A DNA stretch of 64,000 nt from Bradyrhizobium sp. Arg816 (GTDB lineage: Bacteria > Pseudomonadota > Alphaproteobacteria > Rhizobiales > Xanthobacteraceae): NCBI RefSeq assembly GCF_029989365.1, contig NZ_JAPRAQ010000003.1, positions 525,084-589,083 of the forward strand, given 5' to 3'. The position numbers and the translations under genes are program-made. Each line of letters opens with the position of its first letter. Within the stretch, counting starts at the first letter, position 1. This document shows positions 26,096 through 35,060 of the stretch, in pieces. The notes beneath the pieces were generated by a model. The model ran no database searches and was not told the DNA's origin. It saw only the letters and a program-made list of their open reading frames with translations.

Positions 26096-27123
26096 TACCG
26101 CTCCGTCAGCTTCAGCTCGATGCGGCGGTTGCGCTTGTAGGCCTCTTCCGTGTTGGCGGCGTCGAGCGGCTGGAATTCGCCGAAGCCGGCGGCGACAAGG
26201 CGCTGGGCCGGCACGCCGAGCGAGATCAGATATTGCACCACCGAGATCGAGCGCGCGGCGGACAGGTCCCAGTTCGACTTGAAGTTCGCGCCGCTCACCG
26301 GGCGGACGTCGGTGTGGCCATCGACGCGCAGCACCCAGGGAATATCGCTCGGGATCTTCTTGTCGAGCTCGATCAGCGCGGCTGCCAGGGTGTCAAGCTC
26401 CGCGCGGCCCTCGGGCAGAAGCACCGCCTGGCCGGTGTCGAAGAACACTTCTGACTGGAACACGAAGCGGTCGCCGACGATGCGGATGTCAGGGCGGTTG
26501 CCGAGAATGGCGCGCAGGCGGCCGAAGAACTCCGAGCGATAGCGCGACAATTCCTGCACGCGCTGCGCCAGCGCGACATTCAGGCGAGACCCCAGATCGG
26601 CGATGCGGTTCTGCGATTCCTTGTCGCGCTTCTCGCTGGCGTCGAGCGCCTCCTCCAACGCCGCCAGTTGCCGCCGCAGCGCGCTGATCTGCTGGTTCAG
26701 CACCTCGATCTGCGCCAGCGCCCGCGCCGAGACCGCTTTCTCCGAGTCCAGCGCCTTGCCGAGCTCGGTGGTCTTGCCTTGGGCGTCGTTGCCGGCGGCG
26801 GCGAGGCCGTCATAGAGTCCCTTGATGCGATCGCGCTCGGTCTCGGCCGAGGCGAGGCCGGCTTTCAGTGACGAGACCTGGTCGTCGAGCGTGAGCTTGC
26901 CGAGCTTCTCCAGCGACAAGAGCTCGTTGAGCTGGGCGATCTTGGCGTTGAGCTGCTCCAGCGCCTTGTCCTTGCCGGTGACCTCCTGCGACAGGAAGAA
27001 CTGCACGACCAAAAATACCGACAGCAGGAACACGATCGACAGCACCAGCGTCGACAGCGCGTCGACGAATCCGGGCCAGTAGTTGAAGCCGGCTTCGCTG
27101 CGGCGGCCGCGCGCTAGAGCCAT
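26095..27123 (-). CDS. MotB/OmpA-like membrane protein with coiled coil
   Basis: A 342-residue protein. It has one membrane helix near the N-terminus (about residues 18-40, PGFVDALSTLVLSIVFLLS) with an aspartate placed like the proton-binding Asp of MotB/TolR, a long coiled coil (about 50-190), and a C-terminal OmpA-type peptidoglycan-binding domain (VDGHTDVRP, WDLSAARSISVVQYL, GFGEFQPLDAANTEEAYKRNRRIELKL). It probably forms a peptidoglycan-anchored stator with the MotA/ExbB-like product of the gene four bases upstream. It is not the flagellar MotB type by context. Confidence 0.85.
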   Translation of the reverse strand: MALARGRRSEAGFNYWPGFVDALSTLVLSIVFLLSVFLVVQFFLSQEVTGKDKALEQLNAKIAQLNELLSLEKLGKLTLDDQVSSLKAGLASAETERDRIKGLYDGLAAAGNDAQGKTTELGKALDSEKAVSARALAQIEVLNQQISALRRQLAALEEALDASEKRDKESQNRIADLGSRLNVALAQRVQELSRYRSEFFGRLRAILGNRPDIRIVGDRFVFQSEVFFDTGQAVLLPEGRAELDTLAAALIELDKKIPSDIPWVLRVDGHTDVRPVSGANFKSNWDLSAARSISVVQYLISLGVPAQRLVAAGFGEFQPLDAANTEEAYKRNRRIELKLTER

Positions 27124-27127
27124 GTCG

Positions 27128-28168
27128 CTAACCCTTCTCCGGCTGGCGCGCGATGCGCTCCAGCAGGCGGCGGATCTCGCGGTTCTGCTCGCCCTGGCCG
27201 TCGGCCCATTCGCGGATCATCTGCTGCTCGGTCCGCATGTGCGAGACCAGCGCCTGGATGGCTTCGGCAAGGCTCGCCATGGCCGCCGTGGTGCCGCGGC
27301 TGGCGCTGCCTTCCTCGAGCACGGAGCGTAAGCGCTCGACGGCGGCCTGGAGCTCGCCGCTGGCAACGCCGCCGCCGCCACCACCGCTGGCTGCGACCGC
27401 AACCTCGCCGTGGCCATATTCGCGCACGGTGGTGGCGAGCCAGTCTTCGAGGTCGGTGTAGAAGCGGTTCTGGGCCTGGCTCGACTGCAAATCGAGGAAG
27501 CCGAGGATCAGCGAGCCGGCGAGGCCGAACAGCGAGCTCGAGAACGAGATGCCCATACCGCCGAGCGGGGCGGCGAGGCCCTCCTTCAGCGTGTCGAACA
27601 GGGCGCCGGAATCGCCCCCGACCTTGAGCCCGTCGATCACCTTGCCGACCGAGCCGACCGTCTCGATCAGGCCCCAGAAGGTGCCGAGCAGGCCGAGGAA
27701 GACCAGCAAGCCGGTCATGTAGCGGGAGATGTCCCGGGCCTCGTCCAGGCGGGTCGCGATCGAATCGAGCAGGTGCCGCATGGTGGTCTGGGTGATCGTC
27801 ATCCGCCCGGTGCGCTCGCCGCCGAGGATCATGGCCATCGGCGCCAGCAGCTTCGGGTGCCGGGACGGCGCCAGGCCGGGATCGGCGATGCGGAAATTGT
27901 TGACCCAGGAGACTTCGGGGTAGAGCCGTATCACTTGGCGGAAGGCCAGGATGATGCCGATGAACAGCACGCCGCCGATCAGGGCATTGAGGCCGGGATT
28001 GGCGAAGAAGGCCAGGATGATCTGCTTGTAGAGCACCACGCCGACCAGGGTGCACAGCACCAGAAAGACCAGCATCCGCACCAGGAAAACGCTGGGCGAG
28101 GATAGCTTGGTATATTCGATATCGATGGGGGAGCGGGGCGAGGCGCCTGGCGGCATGGCCGGTATCAT
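27128..28168 (-). CDS. MotA/TolQ/ExbB-like proton channel protein
   Basis: A 346-residue membrane protein. Helices lie at about 28-50 and 55-80, with a channel pair at about 160-180 (GLLVFLGLLGTFWGLIETV) and 210-240 (LGGMGISFSSSLFGLAGSLILGFLDLQ). GTFWG and the serine/threonine-rich final helix are hallmarks of MotA/TolQ/ExbB family proton channels. A cytoplasmic C-terminal tail of about 100 residues is Gly- and Glu-rich. Together with the OmpA-like partner it should make a proton-driven complex of unknown output. ATG 28168 lacks a strong ribosome site; 28156 is an alternative. Confidence 0.85.
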   Translation of the reverse strand: MIPAMPPGASPRSPIDIEYTKLSSPSVFLVRMLVFLVLCTLVGVVLYKQIILAFFANPGLNALIGGVLFIGIILAFRQVIRLYPEVSWVNNFRIADPGLAPSRHPKLLAPMAMILGGERTGRMTITQTTMRHLLDSIATRLDEARDISRYMTGLLVFLGLLGTFWGLIETVGSVGKVIDGLKVGGDSGALFDTLKEGLAAPLGGMGISFSSSLFGLAGSLILGFLDLQSSQAQNRFYTDLEDWLATTVREYGHGEVAVAASGGGGGGVASGELQAAVERLRSVLEEGSASRGTTAAMASLAEAIQALVSHMRTEQQMIREWADGQGEQNREIRRLLERIARQPEKG

Positions 28169-28365
28169 CCGTTACGAACTTGCTTGCGGGGCGCACTATG
28201 GCACAGCGGCAGCCCAAAAAAAGCGCCGGATGTGCCGATTTCGTGGAGAGCTCTCGGAACCCAAAGCTGAAACCGCGCTTTGATAGAGACGTATCTTGCA
28301 AAACGTCGGCATTCCACAGGCTTAGGTCGCATTTTCTCCCTGTCGCCCAGAGACGGAGTGGTTGC

Positions 28366-29394
28366 ATGAGCGTCGTTTCCGCGTTCATCGTGTCCGCCGA
28401 ACGCGTGCCGCTGCCTGATGTCGTGATCCGCGCCGCGATCCAGCGCCTGTGCTCGCGCAGGGCGACGCGCATGGCCGCGCTGGGCGCGGCCGATGATGCC
28501 GCCTTCGCCGGGCGGATGATCCTGCGGCCGATCGCCGGGGACGCGGATGCCGTCAATGCCGGCCATGACGAGGTGCCCGCGGCGTTCTTTGCGGAGGTGC
28601 TCGGGCCCAACCGCAACTACTCGTCCTGCTTCTACAAGTCCGATGCGAGCACGCTGCAGGAGGCGGAGGAGGAGGCGCTGCGCCAGACCGTCGAGCACGC
28701 CGGTCTCGCCGACGGCCAGACCATCCTCGAGCTCGGCTGTGGCTGGGGCTCGCTGTCGCTGTGGATGGCGCGGCGGTTCCCGCATGCGAAGGTGACGGCG
28801 GTGTCGAACTCGCAGGCCCAGCGCGTCTATGTCGAGGAGCAGGCGCGGCTGCGCGGACTGTTGAACCTGCGCGTGGTCGCCGCGGACATGAACGTGTTCG
28901 CGCCCGATGGGCAATTCGACCGCATCGTCTCGGTCGAGATGTTCGAGCAGATGATGAATTGGCGCAAGCTGATGACGCGCGTGCGATCCTGGCTCGCGCC
29001 TGACGGGCGCTTCTTCATGCACATCGTCACCCATCGCTCCGGCTCTCATCTGTTCGACCGCGCCAATCGCGAAGACTGGATAGCGCAGCATGTACTCATG
29101 GATGGATTGATGCCGAGCCATCACCTCGTCAGGCAATTCGGCGACGTCTTCAGGATCGAGAAGGAATGGTGCTGGAGCGGAACGCACTATCAGCGCACCG
29201 CGAACGACTGGCTCGCCAATTTCGATGCGCGTCGCGACACGATCGAAGCGTCCCTGCGCAGCGTCCATGGCGAGGAGACCGCTGTGTGGATGCGACGCTG
29301 GCGCTGGTTCTTCCTCGCGACATCAGGACTGTTCGGCCACGCCGATGGAACCGAATGGGGCGTGAGCCAGTACAGGATGAGGGCCTCCGGGTGA
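28366..29394 (+). CDS. CFA-synthase-family SAM-dependent methyltransferase
   Basis: A 342-residue methyltransferase. The SAM motif ILELGCGWGSLSLWMA lies near residues 123-138, and VSNSQAQRVYVEEQA and SVEMFEQMMNWRKLM follow the pattern of cyclopropane-fatty-acyl-phospholipid synthases and plant coclaurine N-methyltransferases. The protein is shorter than true CFA synthase at the N-terminus, so a lipid or small-amine methyl acceptor is possible. The ATG at 28366 follows GGAG. It is divergent from the proton channel operon. The substrate cannot be assigned. Confidence 0.85.
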   Translation: MSVVSAFIVSAERVPLPDVVIRAAIQRLCSRRATRMAALGAADDAAFAGRMILRPIAGDADAVNAGHDEVPAAFFAEVLGPNRNYSSCFYKSDASTLQEAEEEALRQTVEHAGLADGQTILELGCGWGSLSLWMARRFPHAKVTAVSNSQAQRVYVEEQARLRGLLNLRVVAADMNVFAPDGQFDRIVSVEMFEQMMNWRKLMTRVRSWLAPDGRFFMHIVTHRSGSHLFDRANREDWIAQHVLMDGLMPSHHLVRQFGDVFRIEKEWCWSGTHYQRTANDWLANFDARRDTIEASLRSVHGEETAVWMRRWRWFFLATSGLFGHADGTEWGVSQYRMRASG

Positions 29395-29626
29395 TTGCGT
29401 TCTTCTGTCGCAGCCCGCGGTGATGGAACCCGACTCACAATCCGGTGAGCCTCGAAAAGCGCACTGAACTCAGCATGATAGGTCATGTGGCAATGAGCCG
29501 CCCGCGCAATGCGTTGCGTCGCAGCACGTACGTTCTATTTTGACGGCATCAGCCGCGTTGAATCGCCCAGAACGGGCTCGCGCGGAGCGTGATTTCAGTT
29601 TCAACAACATCGGGGCATTTAGTTTC

Positions 29627-30820
29627 ATGTCAGGACTTCGCGCGCGATCGGCATGCGTTGCTATGATGCTCGCGGCCTTTACGCCGCTGCTCGCGGGCTG
29701 CGACGAATCCGTCTCTGCGGTGTCCGCTGCCCAGCCCGCCGATCCTGACGTCAGCGTCGTCATCGTCAAGCCGCAGCCGCGCGCCGTGGTGCGCGAGCTG
29801 CCGGGCCGCATCGCGCCGACGCGCGTCTCCGACGTGCGGCCGCGCATCTCCGGCATCGTGGTCGAACGCCTGTTCCGCCAGGGCAGCGAGGTGAAGGCCG
29901 GCGATCCGCTCTATCGCATCGATCCGCGTCCGTTCGAGGTCGAGGTGATGGCCACCGAGGCCGCCGTCGCCAAGGCCGAGGCCGCGCTGATGCAGGCGAG
30001 GCAGCAGGCGCACCGCATCGCCACCCTCACCAAGGATCGCGCCGCCCCGGAAGCCGAGAACGAAAAGGCGATCGCGGCCGAGCGCCAGGCCCATGCCGAG
30101 GTCGAAGGCCGCAAGGCCGAACTCGCGCGCGCCAAACTCAATCTCGACTATGCCACCGTGCGCGCGCCGATCGACGGCGTCGTCGGTGCGGCGCTGGTCA
30201 GCGAGGGTGCGCTCGCGGTGCAGAACGAGACCAACCTCGCCAGCATCCAGCAGCTCGATCCGATCTATGCCGACTTCACCCAGTCGGTGACCGAGCTCAA
30301 CCAGCTCCGCCGCGCCTTCGAGAGCGGCGACCTCGAGCGCATCGCGGCCGATGCCGCCAAGGTGCGCCTTGTGCTCGACGACAACACCCTTTATTCGCTC
30401 GACGGCAAGCTGCTGTTCTCCGACGCCAAGGTCGATGCCCATACCGGCCAGGTGACCTTGCGCGGCGAATTCCGCAATCCCAAGCGCGAACTGCTGCCGG
30501 GCATGTATGTCCGCGTCCGCATCGACCAGGGTCTCGACAGCGACGCGATCGCGGTGCCGCAGCAGGCGATCCAGCGCAACGGCGGCGGCGGCAGCGAGGT
30601 GTTCGTCGTCAAGGACGACAACCACATCGCCGTGCAGCCGGTGCGCACGGGGTCGGTGCAGGACGGACTCTGGTTCGTGACCGAGGGCCTGAAGGCCGGC
30701 GACAAGGTCGTGGTCGAAGGCTTCCAGAAGTTCGCCGCCGGCGACAAGGTGAAGCCGCAATCCTGGTCGGAGGCGGACGCGACCGCGGACAACCGGCACG
30801 CCCAGAAGCTGACGCGGTAA
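29627..30820 (+). CDS. RND efflux periplasmic adaptor (lipoprotein)
   Basis: A 397-residue AcrA/MexA-type membrane fusion protein. A lipoprotein signal ends in the lipobox LLAGC at about residue 25. There follow a barrel-sandwich half (IVVERLFRQGSEVKAGDPLYRID), a helical hairpin (about 105-170), YATVRAPIDGVVG, and beta-barrel and membrane-proximal domains. It bridges the downstream inner-membrane pump to an outer membrane channel. The ATG at 29627 gives a proper signal peptide; an in-frame TTG upstream does not. The pump gene starts six bases after the stop. No regulator or outer membrane factor gene is adjacent. Confidence 0.92.
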   Translation: MSGLRARSACVAMMLAAFTPLLAGCDESVSAVSAAQPADPDVSVVIVKPQPRAVVRELPGRIAPTRVSDVRPRISGIVVERLFRQGSEVKAGDPLYRIDPRPFEVEVMATEAAVAKAEAALMQARQQAHRIATLTKDRAAPEAENEKAIAAERQAHAEVEGRKAELARAKLNLDYATVRAPIDGVVGAALVSEGALAVQNETNLASIQQLDPIYADFTQSVTELNQLRRAFESGDLERIAADAAKVRLVLDDNTLYSLDGKLLFSDAKVDAHTGQVTLRGEFRNPKRELLPGMYVRVRIDQGLDSDAIAVPQQAIQRNGGGGSEVFVVKDDNHIAVQPVRTGSVQDGLWFVTEGLKAGDKVVVEGFQKFAAGDKVKPQSWSEADATADNRHAQKLTR

Positions 30821-30826
30821 CGCGCC

Positions 30827-33800
30827 ATGGCGAGTTTCTTCATCGACAGGCCGATCTTCGCCTGGGTGGTCGCGCTGTTCATCTGCTTGATCGGCGCGAT
30901 CGCGGTTCCGTTGCTGCCGATCGCGCAATATCCGATCATCGCGCCGCCCTCGATCTCGATCTCGACCAGCTATCCCGGCGCCTCGCCCGAAAACCTCTAC
31001 AACAGCGTCACCCGGCTGATCGAGGAGGAGCTCAACGGCGCCTCCGGCATCCTCAACTTTGAATCGACCAGCGACTCGCTCGGCCAGGTCGAGATCATCG
31101 CCAATTTCCAGCCGGGCACCGATACCAGCGCCGCCTCCGTCGAGGTGCAGAACCGCATCAAGCGCGTCGAGGCGCGGCTGCCCCGCGCGGTGATCCAGCA
31201 GGGCATCCTGATCGAGGAAGCCTCGAGCGCCGTGCTCCAGATCATCACGCTGAACTCGACCGACGGCAGCCTCGACGAAGTCGGCCTCGGCGATTTCATG
31301 ATCCGCAACGTGCTCGGCGAGATACGCCGCATCCCCGGCGTCGGCCGCGCCACGCTCTATTCGACCGAACGCAGCTTGCGCGTCTGGGTCGATCCGGCGA
31401 AGCTCGTCGGCTACGGGCTGACCGCGGACGACGTCAACAAGGCGATCGCCGCGCAGAACGCGCAGGTCGCGTCGGGCAGCATCGGCGCCGAGCCGTCGAC
31501 CTCGAGCCAGCGCACCTCCTCGCTGGTGCTGGTCAAGGGCCAGCTCTCGTCCCCGGACGAATTCGGTTCCATCATCCTGCGCGCCAATGCCGACGGTTCG
31601 ACCGTGCGGTTGCGCGACGTCGCACGCATCGAGGTCGGCGGCCTCAGCTACCAGTTCAACACGCGCCTGAACGGCAAGCCGACCGCGGGCCTCTCCGTGC
31701 TGATGTCGCCGACCGGCAACGCGCTGGCGACCGCGGGCGCGGTCGAGGAGAAGATGAAGGAGCTGTCGCGCTTCTTCCCGGCCAACATCTCCTACGAGAT
31801 CCCCTACAACATCACGCCCGTGGTCGAGGCCTCGATCAAGAAGGTGCTGACGACGCTGGTCGAAGCCGTGGTGCTGGTGTTCGTGGTGATGTTCCTGTTC
31901 CTGCAGAACATCCGCTACACCATCATCCCGACCATCGTGGTGCCCGTGGCGCTGCTGGGCGCGTGTACCACGCTGCTGCTCGCCGGCTATTCCATCAACA
32001 TGCTCTCGATGTTCGGCATGGTGCTCGCGGTCGGCATCCTCGTCGACGACGCCATCGTCGTGGTCGAGAACGTCGAGCGCATCATGTCCGAGGAAGGCCT
32101 GCCGCCGAAGGAAGCGACGCGGAAGGCGATGGCGCAGATCTCGGGCGCCATCATCGGCATCACGCTGGTGCTGATGGCGGTGTTCGTGCCGATGGCGTTC
32201 TTCCCCGGCTCGGTCGGCATCATCTACCGCCAGTTCTCGGTGACCATGGTTGCCGCGATCGGCTTCTCCGCCTTCCTCGCGCTGTCGCTGACGCCGGCAC
32301 TGTGCGCGACCCTGCTCAAGCCCGTCGCGGCCGGCCACGGCCATGCGAAGCGGGGCGTGTTCGGCTGGTTCAACCGCATGCTCGAAGGCGGCAAGGAGGG
32401 CTATTCCCGCACCGTCGGCTTCTCGCTGAAGCGGACCGGCCGCCTGATGCTGGTCTATGTCGCGCTGCTGGTCGGTCTCTCCTGGGCCTTCGTCAGCCTG
32501 CCCGGCGGCTTCCTGCCGATCGATGACCAGGGCTTCGTCACCACCGACGTGCAGACGCCGTCGGATTCGTCGTATCCCCGCACCGAGGCCGTCATCGAGA
32601 AGGTCGAGAAATATCTCGCCGAGCGGCCGGGTGTGAAGGATGTCACCTTCCTCACCGGCTTCAGCTTCTCCGGCCAGGGCATGAACACTGCGCAGGCCTT
32701 CATCACGCTGAAGGACTGGTCGGAGCGCGGGCCGAAGGACTCAGCCGCCGCGATCGTCAACGACATCAACCGCGATCTGTCGTCCTCGATCCGCGATGCA
32801 AAGATCTCTGCGCTCCAGCCGCCGCCGATCGACAATCTCGGCAATTCCTCGGGCTTCTCGTTCCGCCTCCAGGACCGCGGCCAGAAAGGCTATCCGGCAT
32901 TGATGCGCGCCGCCGACCAGCTGATCGCGGAGGCCAATGCGAGCCCCGTGCTTCAGAAGGTCTATATCGAGGGCCTGCCCGAGGCCGGCGTTGTCAATCT
33001 CGTGATCGACCGCGAGAAGGCCGGCGCCTTCGGCGTCACCTTCGAGGACATCAACAACACGATCTCGACCAATCTCGGCTCGAACTACATCAACGACTTC
33101 CCGAACCGCGGCCGCATGCAGCGCGTCGTGGTGCAGGCGGACGCCCGCGACCGCATGCGGACCGAGGACATCCTCAACTACAACGTCAAGAACAGCCGTG
33201 GCCAGCTCGTGCCGTTCTCCTCTTTCGCCACGGTCGAATGGGCGCGCGGCCCGACGCAGATCGCCGGCTTCAATTATTATCCCGCAGTGCGCATCTCCGG
33301 CGAGGCGAAACCCGGCTTCACCTCGGGCGACGCGATCGCCGAGATGGAGCGGCTTGCCGGCAAATTGCCGCGCGGCTTCGGCTATGAATGGACCGGACAG
33401 TCGCTCCAGGAAAAACTCTCGGGCTCGCAGGCGCCGTTCCTGCTGGCGCTGTCGGTGTTCGTGGTGTTCCTGTGTCTTGCCGCGCTCTACGAGAGCTGGA
33501 CCATTCCGCTCGCGGTGCTGCTCACGGTGCCGCTCGGCATCGTCGGCGCGGTGGCCGCGGCGATGCTGCGCGGCCTGCCCAACGACGTCTATTTCACCGT
33601 CGGCCTGATCACCATCATCGGCCTCGCGGCAAAGGACGCGATCCTGATCATCGAGTTCGCCAAGGATCTGCGGAAAGAAGGCAAGCCGCTGGTGGACGCC
33701 ACCATCGAGGCCTGCCGCCTGCGCTTCCGCCCGATCCTGATGACCGGCCTTGCCTTCATCTGCGGCGTGCTGCCGATGGCCATCGCCCACGGCGCCGGCG

Positions 33801-33988
33801 GCGCCAGCCAGCAGGCGCTCGGCAGCATCGTGATGGGCGGCATGATCGCGGTGGTGATTTTGGCGCTGCTGATGGTGCCGGTGTTCTTCGTCTCGGTGCA
33901 GCGCGTGCTGGCGGGGGATCGGGAGCCGAAGGCGGCGAAGGACGGCGAGACATACGGGCCGCCCGCGCCGGTGCGGCATAGCCACTAA
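30827..33988 (+). CDS. RND efflux pump permease (HAE1, AcrB-like)
   Basis: A 1053-residue pump of the AcrB/MexB type with the usual 12 helices and two large periplasmic loops. It begins MASFFIDRPIFAWVVAL. Proton-relay residues are visible: the Asp-Asp pair in GILVDDAIVVVENVER (TM4) and the lysine in GLAAKDAILIIEFAKDL (TM10). Length matches HAE1 exporters of hydrophobic drugs, solvents, flavonoids or bile-like compounds. It is in operon with the adaptor lipoprotein. Specificity cannot be read, but plant-derived antimicrobials are a plausible load for a soil or root bacterium. Confidence 0.94.
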   Translation: MASFFIDRPIFAWVVALFICLIGAIAVPLLPIAQYPIIAPPSISISTSYPGASPENLYNSVTRLIEEELNGASGILNFESTSDSLGQVEIIANFQPGTDTSAASVEVQNRIKRVEARLPRAVIQQGILIEEASSAVLQIITLNSTDGSLDEVGLGDFMIRNVLGEIRRIPGVGRATLYSTERSLRVWVDPAKLVGYGLTADDVNKAIAAQNAQVASGSIGAEPSTSSQRTSSLVLVKGQLSSPDEFGSIILRANADGSTVRLRDVARIEVGGLSYQFNTRLNGKPTAGLSVLMSPTGNALATAGAVEEKMKELSRFFPANISYEIPYNITPVVEASIKKVLTTLVEAVVLVFVVMFLFLQNIRYTIIPTIVVPVALLGACTTLLLAGYSINMLSMFGMVLAVGILVDDAIVVVENVERIMSEEGLPPKEATRKAMAQISGAIIGITLVLMAVFVPMAFFPGSVGIIYRQFSVTMVAAIGFSAFLALSLTPALCATLLKPVAAGHGHAKRGVFGWFNRMLEGGKEGYSRTVGFSLKRTGRLMLVYVALLVGLSWAFVSLPGGFLPIDDQGFVTTDVQTPSDSSYPRTEAVIEKVEKYLAERPGVKDVTFLTGFSFSGQGMNTAQAFITLKDWSERGPKDSAAAIVNDINRDLSSSIRDAKISALQPPPIDNLGNSSGFSFRLQDRGQKGYPALMRAADQLIAEANASPVLQKVYIEGLPEAGVVNLVIDREKAGAFGVTFEDINNTISTNLGSNYINDFPNRGRMQRVVVQADARDRMRTEDILNYNVKNSRGQLVPFSSFATVEWARGPTQIAGFNYYPAVRISGEAKPGFTSGDAIAEMERLAGKLPRGFGYEWTGQSLQEKLSGSQAPFLLALSVFVVFLCLAALYESWTIPLAVLLTVPLGIVGAVAAAMLRGLPNDVYFTVGLITIIGLAAKDAILIIEFAKDLRKEGKPLVDATIEACRLRFRPILMTGLAFICGVLPMAIAHGAGGASQQALGSIVMGGMIAVVILALLMVPVFFVSVQRVLAGDREPKAAKDGETYGPPAPVRHSH

Positions 33989-34012
33989 GGCGCGACGGCC
34001 GCTGCCTTCTTC

Positions 34013-34160
34013 GCCTCTCCCCGCTTGCGGGGAGAGGTCGGATCGCATCGCAGATGCGATCCGGGTGAGGGGGGCTCTCCGCGAGTCCAACCCGTACCGA
34101 GCTTGCCGAGGCAGCCCCTCACCCCAGCCCTCTCCCCGTAAGAACGGGGCGAGGGAGTGC
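34013..34160. repeat. Family F palindromic repeat (CTCTCCCCGCTTGCGGGGAGAG...)
   Basis: CTCTCCCCGCTTGCGGGGAGAGG with inner GGATCGCATCGCAGATGCGATCC, then GGTGAGGGG at the left and CCCCTCACCCCAGCCCTCTCCCC at the right. The same element occurs at 37985-38125 and 63725-63876. Confidence 0.85.
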
Positions 34161-34177
34161 ACCGTCGATGCGGCGGC

Positions 34178-34963
34178 CTACTTCCGCAAAATCTTCACCA
34201 GCTCCCCGTGCACGAACTCATTGCCGCACACGACATGCCCGGTCACCAGCGCATCACCGGGCGTTGCGATGTCGCTCACCGTGCCGCCAGCCTCGCGCAC
34301 CATGATCATGCCGGCGGCGATGTCCCAGGATTGCAGATTGCGCTCCCAGTAGCCGTCGAGGCGGCCGGCGGCGACGAAGGCGAGGTCGAGCGAGGCGGCG
34401 CCGAAACGGCGCAGGCCTGCGACGCGGTCCTGGATCGCGGTCATCTCGCGGCGGAATTCCTCGTGGTCGCCACGGCCGATATGGGGCAGGCCGCAGGCGA
34501 CCACGCATTCGTTGAGCTGGCGGCGGCCGGCCACGCGCAGGCGCTGGTCGTTGAGGAAGGCGCCCTTGCCGCGCTCGGCGATGTAGAGCTCGTCATTGGC
34601 GGGGTTGTAGATCACGCCCGCAATGATCGTGCCCTCGCGCACGAGGCCGATCGAGATCGCGAATTGCGGGATGCCGTGCAGGAAGTTGGTGGTGCCGTCG
34701 AGCGGGTCGACGATCCAGGTGTGGCTCTTGTCGCTGCCTTCGCGGGTACCGCCTTCCTCGCCGATGAAGCCGTAGCCGGGACGGGCCTTGGCGAGGTCCT
34801 GGTAGAGGATCTCTTCGGCGCGCTTGTCGGCGAGCGAGACGAAATTGGCCGGCCCCTTCAGCGAGACCTGAAGATGCTCGATCTCGCCGAGATCGCGCTT
34901 GAGGCTGCGGCCAGCGCGGCGCGCGGCCTTGACCATGACGTTGATAGTTGCGGAATACAGCAT
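34178..34963 (-). CDS. suhB: Inositol monophosphatase family protein
   Basis: A 261-residue metal-dependent phosphatase. The metal-binding motifs are GEEGG (about residue 70), WIVDPLDGTTNFLHG (about 87-101) and the C-terminal SWDIAAGMIMVREAGG. The N-terminus SATINVMVKAARRAGRSL is typical of SuhB-type inositol-1-monophosphatases. It removes phosphate from myo-inositol-phosphate or related sugar phosphates in the cytoplasm; SuhB also takes part in rRNA antitermination in enterobacteria. It is the last gene of the minus-strand metabolic block, 97 bp after the Sel1-repeat gene. Confidence 0.9.
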   Translation of the reverse strand: MLYSATINVMVKAARRAGRSLKRDLGEIEHLQVSLKGPANFVSLADKRAEEILYQDLAKARPGYGFIGEEGGTREGSDKSHTWIVDPLDGTTNFLHGIPQFAISIGLVREGTIIAGVIYNPANDELYIAERGKGAFLNDQRLRVAGRRQLNECVVACGLPHIGRGDHEEFRREMTAIQDRVAGLRRFGAASLDLAFVAAGRLDGYWERNLQSWDIAAGMIMVREAGGTVSDIATPGDALVTGHVVCGNEFVHGELVKILRK

Positions 34964-35060
34964 GTGCTCTGGTCTTGATCGGGGGAAATGGCGCGAAATC
35001 GCGCCCGTTTGAAGGATGGGGTGCCCTGCGAGGGGCCCAAGGTCAAGTCATTGCGTCAAG

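Noticed and set aside
26095..28168. MotA-like plus OmpA-like pair resembling Zorya ZorA/ZorB defence proteins
   Set aside because: No ZorC, ZorD or ZorE-type gene adjoins; the neighbours are a GNAT enzyme and a methyltransferase, and the pair looks like an ordinary chromosomal alphaproteobacterial operon.
29630..32344. Very long minus-strand open frames opposite the RND genes and other genes
   Set aside because: They are antisense shadows caused by high G+C codon bias; the translations are His/Arg/Asp-rich with no domain.
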